From positions 1-7,223 of the forward strand of contig JAQVOV010000083.1 of NCBI GenBank assembly GCA_028702395.1: a stretch of 7,223 nt of DNA, read 5' to 3'. This stretch comes from Candidatus Omnitrophota bacterium (lineage in GTDB: Bacteria > Omnitrophota > Gorgyraeia > JABMRN01). Below are positions 1 to 5,472 of this stretch, piece by piece. Every line of letters starts with the position of its first letter. Within the stretch, counting starts at the first letter, position 1. Below the pieces are notes generated by a model. It saw nothing but the letters and a program-made list of their open reading frames with translations, made no database searches and had not been told where the DNA came from. Made by a program: the position numbers and the translations under genes.

Positions 1-115
1 GTAACAACCATCTATTGACTTCCATGACCAAAAAGCGGACAACAATTATAGTAATAAGCAGTGGAAAAAGAACCGCTATACCGGTTATGAAATGTGTTCT
101 GACTTTTTTATGCAT
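1..115 (-). CDS. DUF502 family membrane protein, N-terminal fragment
   Basis: The first 38 codons of a gene that runs off the left edge, starting at ATG 113-115. The visible protein begins MHKKVRTHFITGIAVLFP and continues with a hydrophobic stretch (about residues 10-31). A basic start, then a T-G-hydrophobic-P pattern leading into a membrane helix, is typical of DUF502 proteins, integral membrane proteins of unknown biochemical role. The start is well supported: AAAGGAG lies at 123-129, seven bases before the ATG. The gene follows dgkA-PAP2 on the same strand after a 153-base gap carrying inverted heptamer arrays. The family call rests on 38 residues only, so another small membrane protein cannot be excluded. 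Confidence 0.65.
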   Translation of the reverse strand, partial: MHKKVRTHFITGIAVLFPLLITIIVVRFLVMEVNRWLL

Positions 116-122
116 GTATTTT

Positions 123-129
123 CTCCTTT
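123..129 (-). promoter_or_regulatory. Ribosome binding site of the DUF502 gene
   Basis: AAAGGAG on the minus strand ends seven bases before the ATG at 113-115, and it fixes the start of an otherwise very short fragment. A heptamer array begins eight bases upstream, at 138. Confidence 0.75.
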
Positions 130-137
130 ATAAAATA

Positions 138-171
138 GTTATCTGTGTGTGTTATCTGTTGTGTGTAAAAG
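138..171 (+). repeat. Heptamer array A-left (GTTATCT type)
   Basis: Read on the plus strand, GTTATCT occurs at 138-144 and 151-157. Between them is a 6-base unit GTGTGT, and the second copy is followed by GTTGTGT (158-164) and a poorly matching unit to 171. This is about five units with one base deleted. The 12-mer ATAGTTATCTGT at 135-146 is a perfect inverted copy of 249-260. The array lies directly upstream of the DUF502 ribosome binding site. The repeat itself is seen directly; its function is unknown. Confidence 0.7.
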
Positions 172-229
172 ATAGTCCTTAACAAAAGGTCATTAAAAAC
201 TTTTGATCATGACAATCCACCACAACCCC

Positions 230-257
230 TGATAACAGATAACATTTAACAGATAAC
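230..257 (-). repeat. Heptamer array A-right (GTTATCT type, inverted)
   Basis: Read on the minus strand from 257 down, four exact 7-base units follow one another: GTTATCT, GTTAAAT, then GTTATCT and GTTATCA. A GTTGTGG further on (220-226) echoes the GTTGTGT of the left array. The array is the inverted partner of 138-171 and ends 11 bases from the dgkA-PAP2 stop at 269-271. Together, 138-257 form a 120-base array-core-inverted array unit. The core (172-229) has only a weak possible stem, CAAAAG 183-188 with CTTTTG 200-205. Confidence 0.75.
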
Positions 258-268
258 TATCTCTTTGC

Positions 269-988
269 TCAACGAAGTATCTGAAACACAAGCGCAGTTG
301 ATAAAGCTCCTATCAACGCACCTGCTATGACTTCCCAAATATCATGAATGCCCACAATAACTCTATGTCTTGCAATAACAACTGCCATCAAAAAAGATAA
401 AACAGTAATAAGATCATTGTTCGTCGAACAAGCAATTGCCATCCAAATACAGAAAGAAAAAGCCGCATGCCCGCTTGGCATACCACCTCTAAAAGGTGTG
501 CCTTTTCTGGTTATGACTTTACCCATAACAACAACTGCCAAAACAACAAATAAAGAAATAAAAGTAATATGCCAGGACGATTGTCTTATCTGCTGTATTC
601 CTTTTTCTAAGTTAATAGTAAAATTCTTGGAAAAAACAATATACCCTGTTAGGATTGAATTGACTGCAGAAATAAACACTGCTCCGGCAGAAACATCTTT
701 AATTATCTTTGCAACAGGATGATATCCAACCTTCATAAGGTCAACAATGAATTCTATAGAAGTATTGAGCATTTCTGTAACTAAAACAAGTGTTGCAGCT
801 AATAGAACAAAAAGAAAATCTGTTTTAGAAAAATCAAGATATATCCCTAAAACAAGCACTAATATAGCTACAAGAAAATGTATCCTCATATTGCGTTGAG
901 TTTTCATCACATATATAAAGCCTTCGACAGCAACATTAAGACTATCTATGAATTTGCTTTTTTCTAATCTTATCTTTTTCTCTTCCAC
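269..988 (-). CDS. dgkA: Fused undecaprenol/diacylglycerol kinase and PAP2 lipid phosphatase
   Basis: A 239-residue integral membrane protein with two domains. Residues about 10-118 are a prokaryotic DagK domain: RNMRIH at 32-37, the signature EMLNTSIEFIVD at 72-83, and KDVSAGAV at 97-104. This resembles the Gram-positive type, often an undecaprenol kinase. Residues about 135-239 are a PAP2 phosphatase domain: K162 and R167 of motif 1, PSGH at 171-174, and R209 with H215 of motif 3. A Glu (E219) sits where PAP2 enzymes usually have Asp, as I recall for some DagK-PAP2 fusions. A likely role is supplying undecaprenyl phosphate for wall or glycan synthesis, by phosphorylating undecaprenol and dephosphorylating undecaprenyl diphosphate; diacylglycerol/phosphatidate as substrates remain possible. 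The start is GTG at 986-988, supported by AAGGAA at 993-998. It follows ybeY after a 217-base, repeat-filled gap. Confidence 0.9.
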   Translation of the reverse strand: MEEKKIRLEKSKFIDSLNVAVEGFIYVMKTQRNMRIHFLVAILVLVLGIYLDFSKTDFLFVLLAATLVLVTEMLNTSIEFIVDLMKVGYHPVAKIIKDVSAGAVFISAVNSILTGYIVFSKNFTINLEKGIQQIRQSSWHITFISLFVVLAVVVMGKVITRKGTPFRGGMPSGHAAFSFCIWMAIACSTNNDLITVLSFLMAVVIARHRVIVGIHDIWEVIAGALIGALSTALVFQILR

Positions 989-992
989 TTGT

Positions 993-998
993 TTCCTT
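993..998 (-). promoter_or_regulatory. Ribosome binding site supporting the GTG start of dgkA-PAP2
   Basis: AAGGAA on the minus strand lies four bases before GTG 986-988. There is no nearby ATG in frame upstream, and the first DagK residues follow at once, so the GTG start is preferred. A heptamer array begins at 1003, four bases upstream of this site. Confidence 0.7.
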
Positions 999-1002
999 AA
1001 AT

Positions 1003-1037
1003 CGTTAGACGTTAAACGTTAATCGTTAATCGTAAGT
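1003..1037 (+). repeat. Heptamer array B1 (CGTTAAT type)
   Basis: Exactly five 7-base units on the plus strand (35 bases). The third and fourth (1017-1030) are perfect CGTTAAT; the others are CGTTAGA, CGTTAAA and a weaker CGTAAGT. It sits immediately upstream of the dgkA ribosome binding site. The end of the array overlaps the left arm of an 8-base inverted repeat, AGTTAATA 1035-1042 with TATTAACT 1056-1063. Confidence 0.8.
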
Positions 1038-1063
1038 TAATAGGGTGTAAACTGTTATTAACT
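1035..1063. repeat. Small inverted repeat upstream of dgkA-PAP2
   Basis: AGTTAATA (1035-1042) and TATTAACT (1056-1063) are perfectly complementary, with a 13-base loop. On the transcribed strand no T-run follows, so it does not look like a terminator. It could be a leader hairpin or just a by-product of the adjoining CGTTAAT array. Confidence 0.5.
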
Positions 1064-1067
1064 CTTT

Positions 1068-1102
1068 TGCCACGAGCTACGCGTCTCGCGCTACGTGCTA
1101 GT
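1068..1102 (+). repeat. Heptamer array B2 (NGCTACG type, GC-rich)
   Basis: Five consecutive 7-base units, 35 bases in all, consensus NGCTACG: AGCTACG (1075-1081) and CGCTACG (1089-1095) are the clearest, and the flanking units match in part (TGCCACG, CGTCTCG, TGCTAGT). Its GC content is far above that of the surrounding DNA. Thirteen bases at 1069-1081 pair with 1170-1182 in array B3 with one mismatch, making these two arrays the arms of a larger inverted structure around the palindromic core. Confidence 0.75.
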
Positions 1103-1103
1103 G

Positions 1104-1147
1104 GACCGTCCTAAATAAACTTATAATTAAGCTTATTTAGAACGATC
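1104..1147. repeat. Imperfect palindrome at the centre of the ybeY-dgkA gap
   Basis: CTAAATAA (1111-1118) pairs with TTATTTAG (1133-1140), and CTTA (1120-1123) pairs with TAAG (1128-1131) around the 4-base loop TAAT. Outward, 1104-1110 pairs with 1141-1147 at five of seven positions. In total 17 of 20 positions pair. No U-run follows on either strand, so it is not a standard terminator. It lies exactly between arrays B2 and B3. Confidence 0.75.
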
Positions 1148-1151
1148 ATTA

Positions 1152-1186
1152 AGCTCGCGGCTCGTAGCTCGAAGCTCGTGGCTCAA
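1152..1186 (-). repeat. Heptamer array B3 (NNGAGCT type, GC-rich)
   Basis: Read on the minus strand from 1186, five 7-base units follow without interruption, consensus NCGAGCT: TTGAGCC, ACGAGCT, TCGAGCT and two more variants (ACGAGCC, GCGAGCT). It is exactly 35 bases and GC-rich like its partner B2. Arrays B2 and B3 with the core between them span 1068-1186, 119 bases, almost the same length as the unit at 138-257. Confidence 0.8.
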
Positions 1187-1198
1187 TCTAGGACGTTC

Positions 1199-1233
1199 CA
1201 CCCTTTTACCTTTTTACTTTTTCCTTTTTACTT
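1199..1233 (-). repeat. Heptamer array B4 running across the ybeY stop codon
   Basis: Read on the minus strand from 1233: AAGTAAA, AAGGAAA, AAGTAAA (1213-1219), AAGGTAA (1206-1212) and AAGGGTG. This gives five 7-base units over 35 bases. The first four lie inside ybeY and encode its lysine-rich end, and the ybeY stop TAA (1206-1208) is part of the fourth unit. Ordinary lysine-rich coding would give a 3-base rather than a 7-base period. Confidence 0.75.
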
Positions 1234-1679
1234 AGCTTCTTATAAAACTCATCAATCAACTCATTCTGCTTCTTATGCATTTGAGCTCTTAACTGCTCTG
1301 AACTGTCGTCCATCCCTAACATATGCAAAAGACCATGTACAACATAAAAATATAATTCGGAAGTATATGTCATATTATATTTTTTTGCTTCCCGAAATGC
1401 AGTGTCAGACGAAATATAAATATCAGTGCCCATATCAGTATCTTGGCCCTTCAGCTTTGATCCCTCAAACATACAAAAACACAATACATCAGTTGTAATA
1501 TTTTTATTTTTGAATTTCTTATTCATTGTTTTAATTTCATTGTCTGAAAGAAAAACAATATTTATTTTTAATTCTTTATTCTTGCCAACTTTTTTAACTA
1601 CAAACGAAGAAAGAGCCTTTACTTGCCTTAAACGTACTCGTCTTTTTTTGTTAAGATTTTGAACATTTATCTTTATCAT
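1206..1679 (-). CDS. ybeY: Endoribonuclease YbeY (UPF0054), with altered metal-site residue
   Basis: A 157-residue YbeY-type protein, a metal-dependent RNase linked to rRNA maturation and ribosome quality control. Seen: the N-terminal MIKINVQNLN pattern, N53 and TTDVLCF (62-68) matching the family's TDVLSF block, TDIYIS (85-90), and HGLLHMLGMDD (115-125) matching the HGxLHLxGYDH signature. The two first metal-binding histidines (H115, H119) are present, but the third ligand position is Asp (D125), and the conserved catalytic-region Arg (R59 in E. coli) appears as K57. The start ATG 1677-1679 lies 29 bases inside the HD gene, with only a weak AAAGAAG-like site before it, so translational coupling is likely. 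The last codons consist of a 7-base repeat. The family is certain; whether it is as active as canonical YbeY is open. Confidence 0.92.
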   Translation of the reverse strand: MIKINVQNLNKKRRVRLRQVKALSSFVVKKVGKNKELKINIVFLSDNEIKTMNKKFKNKNITTDVLCFCMFEGSKLKGQDTDMGTDIYISSDTAFREAKKYNMTYTSELYFYVVHGLLHMLGMDDSSEQLRAQMHKKQNELIDEFYKKLSKKEKVKR

Positions 1680-3882
1680 CTTCTTTACTCGTATTCTTTG
1701 TAGCCTGAGGATATTCTAAACGTGTATGAAAAACAGCTGTAAGAACCCTTACAAAACTACTTGCGATCTTATCAAGGTCCTTTAATGTCAACTCACATTC
1801 ATCTAATTGATGATCAATGAATTTATTGTTAATTATTTTTTGAACAAGCCCTTTGATCCTGGCAGGAGTTGGATCGCTCAAAGCTCTTGACGAAGCCTCA
1901 ACAGAATCAGCTAATAGGACAATTGCAGATTCTTTTGTCTGTGGTTTAGGACCATCATATCTGAAATCCTGTTCATTTAAAGCTGCCTGATCATGGGCTT
2001 TTTCAAGAGCTTTCCTATAAAAGAAATATATCAAGCTTGTACCATGGTGTTCTTTTATAAAATTTATTATCTTAGGATTAAATTTATACTTAGTTGCAAG
2101 TTCTACTCCATCTTTAACATGATTGGAAATTATCAAGGCGCTCATAGACGCAGTTAGCTTTTCATGTTTACTCTTTACTCCCATTTCATTTTCAGAAAAA
2201 TATTCAGCCTTTTCAATTTTTCCAATATCATGATAATAAGCTCCTACTCTGGAAAGAAGGGAATTTGCGCCTATTGCATCACATGCTGCTTCAGCAAGAT
2301 TTCCAACCATAATACTATGCTGATATGTCCCAGGAGCTTTAAGCGTAAGCTCTTTCAACAAAGGATGATTTAGATCAGACAATTCCAGTAAAGTTATATT
2401 TGTAGTGCATTTAAATAAATATTCAACAATAGGCAAAGCTCCCATAACTAAGAAAATTGATACTATCCCACTTATCATGCCCCATGAACAATCATAAAGG
2501 AATATCCTTGATTCAAGATTATTAAGCAGTCCTATGGCAACAATTGCAACAGCACTTCCTATTCCTCCAGCCAAACCTGCAATTATTATTTTTGATCTCC
2601 GTCTTGCACCCATAACCATATAAACACTTATCAAACTGCCAACGATCAAAACCAATGTTACTTCTACTTTTCCTCCTGCAAGAAGTCCTATGTAAATACT
2701 AAGGAAAAATGTAGTGAATATTGCCGCATTTGCATTGATCAATAATGCTATAAGCATAGAAAACCCTGCCAAAGGTATCAGGTAACTTGATTGCGGAGAA
2801 TTAATTATCACTTGAGCTGCTATAATTATAAAAAAACTGTTTATAAGGAGTATAGCAACATATTTGGGTTTGGATATGGTTTTCTTGTCACTTATGAAAA
2901 AATAAGCTATTGCCAGACCTAAAAGGATCAGGATAGAAAATAACATGCCAAATAAATATGTTATTTTCTGCATTTTTCCGCCTGTAACACCTAACTGCAC
3001 AAGTTGGGCAACAACAGCTGCTGTTATTCTCTTCCCTCTTTCAAGTATAAGTTCGTTTTTCTTGACACTGACCATATTATAGATCACCGGCGCATTTTTT
3101 ATTGCAAGATTTTTTGCTTTTTCAGTATCAGCTTCATTAAAAACGAGATTTGGCTTTATCATCTGTTTTACAATGTCCATTGCAATTTTTCGTGTCTGAG
3201 AATTATCTGAAAAAACAGTAAGACTATATTTTTTGCATACTTCATAAGCAGTTTTATCTGTTAAGATATCCTTTGCGTTAACAGTACCCAAAAGTTTTTT
3301 TTGCCCATTATCTATTTGGATGGATCTGTATTCGTTTAGAATATTCACTTTTTCACTTTCGCTCATTACACCCATAGAAAAAACATGTACAAAGATATCC
3401 ACTATCCCAACCCTTATTGAATCGAGATCTTCTCTAGCAAGAAGGAAAGATACAGCATCCAGTGATAAAGTGAGCTCAGTATCATTCGTTATTTTCTGTG
3501 ATATTTCATTCAACAAAACTTGATCTGTAATATTTTTATTTTGGGAAAGCACGTTGAAAACAGTATTAAGTTTATTTATTGAGCCATCCTCTATTGATTG
3601 ATCAATTCGAAAAATAGCAGGAACTTGCAGTTTAACATTATTTTTTTTCTCTTCAGTCTCTTTTTCGTTGACCCCAAAAGGATAACTGAAATCATATGGA
3701 GCATACAGACTGCGAAGTGCAATATCTCCTTCTTTAAGTCTTCCTGTATATTGCCTAGCTTCATAAACAGTAAGCATTAAAAGACATAAAACAAAAAGAC
3801 TGCAATAAATATAAGAGAGTATTTTACCTGAAAAAATCCCTTTCAAATCCAGCTTTTTACTTTTTATTCCATCCATTACCAT
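1651..3882 (-). CDS. pgpH: 7TM-HD membrane phosphodiesterase, PgpH type (probable cyclic-di-AMP hydrolase)
   Basis: A 743-residue protein with the full PgpH-like architecture. It has one membrane segment at about 22-40, an extracytoplasmic 7TMR-HDED domain at about 45-300, a block of seven membrane helices at about 305-490, and a cytoplasmic HD domain at about 510-715. Metal and catalytic residues are intact: H522, H551-D552, H588, H612-H613 and D659. The late segment DECELTLKDL (694-703) is also typical. Characterised members hydrolyse cyclic-di-AMP to pApA; that substrate here is inferred from family membership. The tail after 720 is polar and poorly conserved. The start ATG 3880-3882 is chosen over the ATG two codons later because GGAGG at 3889-3893 is six bases away. 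The gene lies 24 bases after phoH and overlaps ybeY by 29 bases, the usual neighbourhood of this family. Confidence 0.93.
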   Translation of the reverse strand: MVMDGIKSKKLDLKGIFSGKILSYIYCSLFVLCLLMLTVYEARQYTGRLKEGDIALRSLYAPYDFSYPFGVNEKETEEKKNNVKLQVPAIFRIDQSIEDGSINKLNTVFNVLSQNKNITDQVLLNEISQKITNDTELTLSLDAVSFLLAREDLDSIRVGIVDIFVHVFSMGVMSESEKVNILNEYRSIQIDNGQKKLLGTVNAKDILTDKTAYEVCKKYSLTVFSDNSQTRKIAMDIVKQMIKPNLVFNEADTEKAKNLAIKNAPVIYNMVSVKKNELILERGKRITAAVVAQLVQLGVTGGKMQKITYLFGMLFSILILLGLAIAYFFISDKKTISKPKYVAILLINSFFIIIAAQVIINSPQSSYLIPLAGFSMLIALLINANAAIFTTFFLSIYIGLLAGGKVEVTLVLIVGSLISVYMVMGARRRSKIIIAGLAGGIGSAVAIVAIGLLNNLESRIFLYDCSWGMISGIVSIFLVMGALPIVEYLFKCTTNITLLELSDLNHPLLKELTLKAPGTYQHSIMVGNLAEAACDAIGANSLLSRVGAYYHDIGKIEKAEYFSENEMGVKSKHEKLTASMSALIISNHVKDGVELATKYKFNPKIINFIKEHHGTSLIYFFYRKALEKAHDQAALNEQDFRYDGPKPQTKESAIVLLADSVEASSRALSDPTPARIKGLVQKIINNKFIDHQLDECELTLKDLDKIASSFVRVLTAVFHTRLEYPQATKNTSKEDDKDKCSKS

Positions 3883-3888
3883 TTTTAT

Positions 3889-3893
3889 CCTCC
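3889..3893 (-). promoter_or_regulatory. Ribosome binding site of the HD phosphodiesterase gene
   Basis: GGAGG on the minus strand, six bases before ATG 3880-3882. It favours this ATG over the in-frame ATG at 3874-3876. Confidence 0.8.
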
Positions 3894-3906
3894 AAAATAC
3901 AATAAT

Positions 3907-4884
3907 TTAACACCCGGCTTTTTGATATGCTTCTATTATTTGCTGAACAAGTTCATGTCTAACAACATCTTTACTCGAAAGTTCAACAAACTCTATACCT
4001 ATTATATCTTTCAGAATTTCTCTTATCTGCCCAAGACCTGATTCCCTGCCTTTTGGCAGATCACTCTGCGTAATATCTCCTGTTACAACAGTTCTTGAAT
4101 CAAAGCCTAAACGTGTAAGGAACATTTTCATTTGTTCTGGAGTTGTATTTTGTCCTTCATCCAAAATGATGAACGAATCATTCAATGTCCGTCCTCTCAT
4201 ATATGCAATAGGAGCTATTTCAATAATACCCTTTTCAATGTAATCCTGCATTTGTTGTGGTTCAAGCATATCATACAAAGCATCATAAACAGGTCTTAAA
4301 TAAGGGGTTATTTTATCTTCCAAATTTCCTGGTAAAAACCCAAGATGTTCTCCTGCTTCAATAGCCGGTCGGGTCAAAATTATCCTTGAAACGATTTTCT
4401 TATTTAAAGCATTAACTGCCATTGCCATTGCCAAATATGTTTTACCTGTGCCTGCAGGACCTATTGCAAAAACAATATCATTATGCCTTATTGAATCAAT
4501 ATATTTTTTTTGTCCTATGGATTTGGGTCTAACAACCGGTCTTTTGGATGATACTTCAATTTTCTCAAGATAAACATCCTGTAATGACAATGGCTCTTTC
4601 TCTTTACTAATACTTATTGCATACTTTATATCATGCGTTTTAAGTTCATATCCTTTTCGGATAACTTCAATAAGCTCTTTAATGACATAAGATGCTTTGT
4701 CAATGGATTTTTCATCACCTTTAACCGCTAAACAACCATCTTTGAATACCGTTGTTACTGAAAATTCCTTCTCAATGGCCTTTAAATGTTCATCATGTCT
4801 TCCGAACAAGGCCTTTGCTTGTTCGTCATTATCAAGATGTATAACTGTTTCGTTTTGCATAATTAGAAGTTGTTTTCCGATCAC
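3907..4884 (-). CDS. phoH: PhoH-like ATPase (YbeZ type)
   Basis: A 325-residue cytoplasmic P-loop NTPase. An N-terminal region (about 12-85, ETVIHLDNDEQAKALFG onward) is followed by the PhoH domain (about 115-320). The Walker A motif GPAGTGKT is at 142-149 and Walker B FIILDEGQNTT at 238-248. LTRPAIEAGEHLGFLPGN (170-187), YMRGRTLNDSF (228-238) and VTGDITQSDLP (267-277) are hallmark PhoH blocks. PhoH proteins are RNA-associated ATPases, often encoded beside ybeY and proposed to work with it. Length matches the usual 310-340 residues. The assigned start is GTG 4882-4884, overlapping the lipoprotein stop TGA as GTGA. Neither it nor the alternative ATG at 4858-4860 (residue 9) has a strong ribosome binding site, so the first eight residues are uncertain. 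Confidence 0.93.
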   Translation of the reverse strand: MIGKQLLIMQNETVIHLDNDEQAKALFGRHDEHLKAIEKEFSVTTVFKDGCLAVKGDEKSIDKASYVIKELIEVIRKGYELKTHDIKYAISISKEKEPLSLQDVYLEKIEVSSKRPVVRPKSIGQKKYIDSIRHNDIVFAIGPAGTGKTYLAMAMAVNALNKKIVSRIILTRPAIEAGEHLGFLPGNLEDKITPYLRPVYDALYDMLEPQQMQDYIEKGIIEIAPIAYMRGRTLNDSFIILDEGQNTTPEQMKMFLTRLGFDSRTVVTGDITQSDLPKGRESGLGQIREILKDIIGIEFVELSSKDVVRHELVQQIIEAYQKAGC

Positions 4885-5345
4885 TTTATATATTCGTAAT
4901 CTTCTTCTTTCTCTAAAACAATAGGAGTATCATCAGTTTTTTCGCCTTTAACAAAAACTACAGTTTCCTTTTCTACTACAGCTTTTACTGGTTTAGCTTT
5001 CTCTTTTGATACTGTAACTGCTTTCTTTTCTACTGTAACTACTTCTTGAGCATCCTTTTTAGGAACATCCTTAGATACAGCCTGTTTTCTTATTTTGTAC
5101 TCAGTTGAAACGATCCTTTCCTCTGACTTTATTGGAAGAAATGAACTTTCAACATCTATTCCTACCATTGTTCTGGTCTTATTCCTTTTCGATTCATCTA
5201 CTGACGGAGCTTTTCCTTGAAAATATCCTTGATTTCCTGCGATCTTCTGATCAACCCTGTCTCTCTCATATGTATATGTCCTTACACTTGTACATCCTGA
5301 GAAAATAAAAACAGAAACAACGAGCAAACTTATTATTCTTCTCAT
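4881..5345 (-). CDS. Small lipoprotein with Lys/Val/Glu-rich tail
   Basis: A 154-residue predicted lipoprotein of unknown function. The signal peptide (MRRIISLLVVSVFIFSGC) ends in the lipobox F-S-G-C, with lipidation expected at C18; Thr at +2 gives no clear inner-membrane retention signal. Residues 19-70 form the more conserved-looking part (YERDRVDQKIAGNQGY at 26-41, then KTRTMVGIDVESSF at 56-69). Residues 85-154 are a low-complexity Lys/Val/Glu region with internal repeats, such as TVEKKAV and TVSKEKA seven residues apart, probably unfolded or periplasm-spanning. The first part resembles lipoproteins I associate with Omnitrophota, from memory only. The start ATG 5343-5345 has the best ribosome binding site in the window. 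Its stop TGA overlaps the phoH GTG, so the pair is probably co-translated. No enzymatic motif is visible. Confidence 0.8.
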   Translation of the reverse strand: MRRIISLLVVSVFIFSGCTSVRTYTYERDRVDQKIAGNQGYFQGKAPSVDESKRNKTRTMVGIDVESSFLPIKSEERIVSTEYKIRKQAVSKDVPKKDAQEVVTVEKKAVTVSKEKAKPVKAVVEKETVVFVKGEKTDDTPIVLEKEEDYEYIK

Positions 5346-5350
5346 CCCAC

Positions 5351-5357
5351 CCTCCTT
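5351..5357 (-). promoter_or_regulatory. Strong ribosome binding site of the lipoprotein gene
   Basis: AAGGAGG on the minus strand, five bases before ATG 5343-5345. A heptamer array begins at 5362, four bases further upstream. Confidence 0.85.
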
Positions 5358-5361
5358 TTAT

Positions 5362-5397
5362 GTGTCTTTGTGTCTTGTGTACTGTGTCTTGCGTCTA
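5362..5397 (+). repeat. Heptamer array C-left (GTGTCTT type)
   Basis: On the plus strand, GTGTCTT occurs at 5362-5368, 5370-5376 and 5384-5390, with the variants GTGTACT (5377-5383) and GCGTCTA (5391-5397). This is five units with one extra T. The array abuts the lipoprotein ribosome binding site. ATGTGTC at 5360-5366 is perfectly inverted at 5474-5480 in array C-right. The intervening core (5398-5472) shows no clear stem. Confidence 0.75.
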
Positions 5398-5472
5398 TAG
5401 TAAAACCTTAACATTTACACTTTGCGCTAATACAGAACTCCAAAACCCTTTTAGTCTACCACAGCAAACCCA

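Larger units (their letters stand above)
1101..1201. repeat. 16-base inverted repeat GTGGACCGTCCTAAAT
   Basis: The 16 bases at 1101-1116 match the reverse complement of 1186-1201 (GTGGAACGTCCTAGAT) at 14 positions. A third related copy on the minus strand (GATCGTTCTAAATAA) lies at 1133-1147. The left copy overlaps the start of the palindrome; the right copy lies between array B3 and the end of ybeY. The word may be a repeated genomic motif. Confidence 0.65.

Noticed and set aside
183..205. CAAAAG/CTTTTG stem in the gap before the DUF502 gene as a terminator
   Set aside because: A 6-base stem with an 11-base loop, mostly A-T pairs and no T-run is too weak.
348..722. Plus-strand open reading frame of 124 codons inside dgkA-PAP2
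   Set aside because: It is antisense to a well-supported membrane protein gene, and its composition is what reversed hydrophobic codons give.
1104..1147. Palindrome as a rho-independent terminator
   Set aside because: The stem is AT-rich and neither strand has a run of T directly after it.
1068..1186. Classical insertion sequence remnant
   Set aside because: There is no transposase fragment and no identifiable target-site duplication at its ends. A non-autonomous element remains possible but unproven.
1003..1233. CRISPR array
   Set aside because: Units are 7 bases, follow each other without spacers and differ between arrays; no cas gene is present.
1178..1498. Plus-strand open reading frame of 106 codons overlapping the ybeY end
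   Set aside because: It lies antisense to ybeY and begins inside the heptamer arrays. Its protein shows no recognisable motif, while the minus strand encodes a clear YbeY.
5403..5440. Possible promoter for the lipoprotein gene (TTGGAG-like and TGTAAA-like boxes on the minus strand)
   Set aside because: The boxes match consensus at only three and four of six positions, which is expected by chance in AT-rich DNA.
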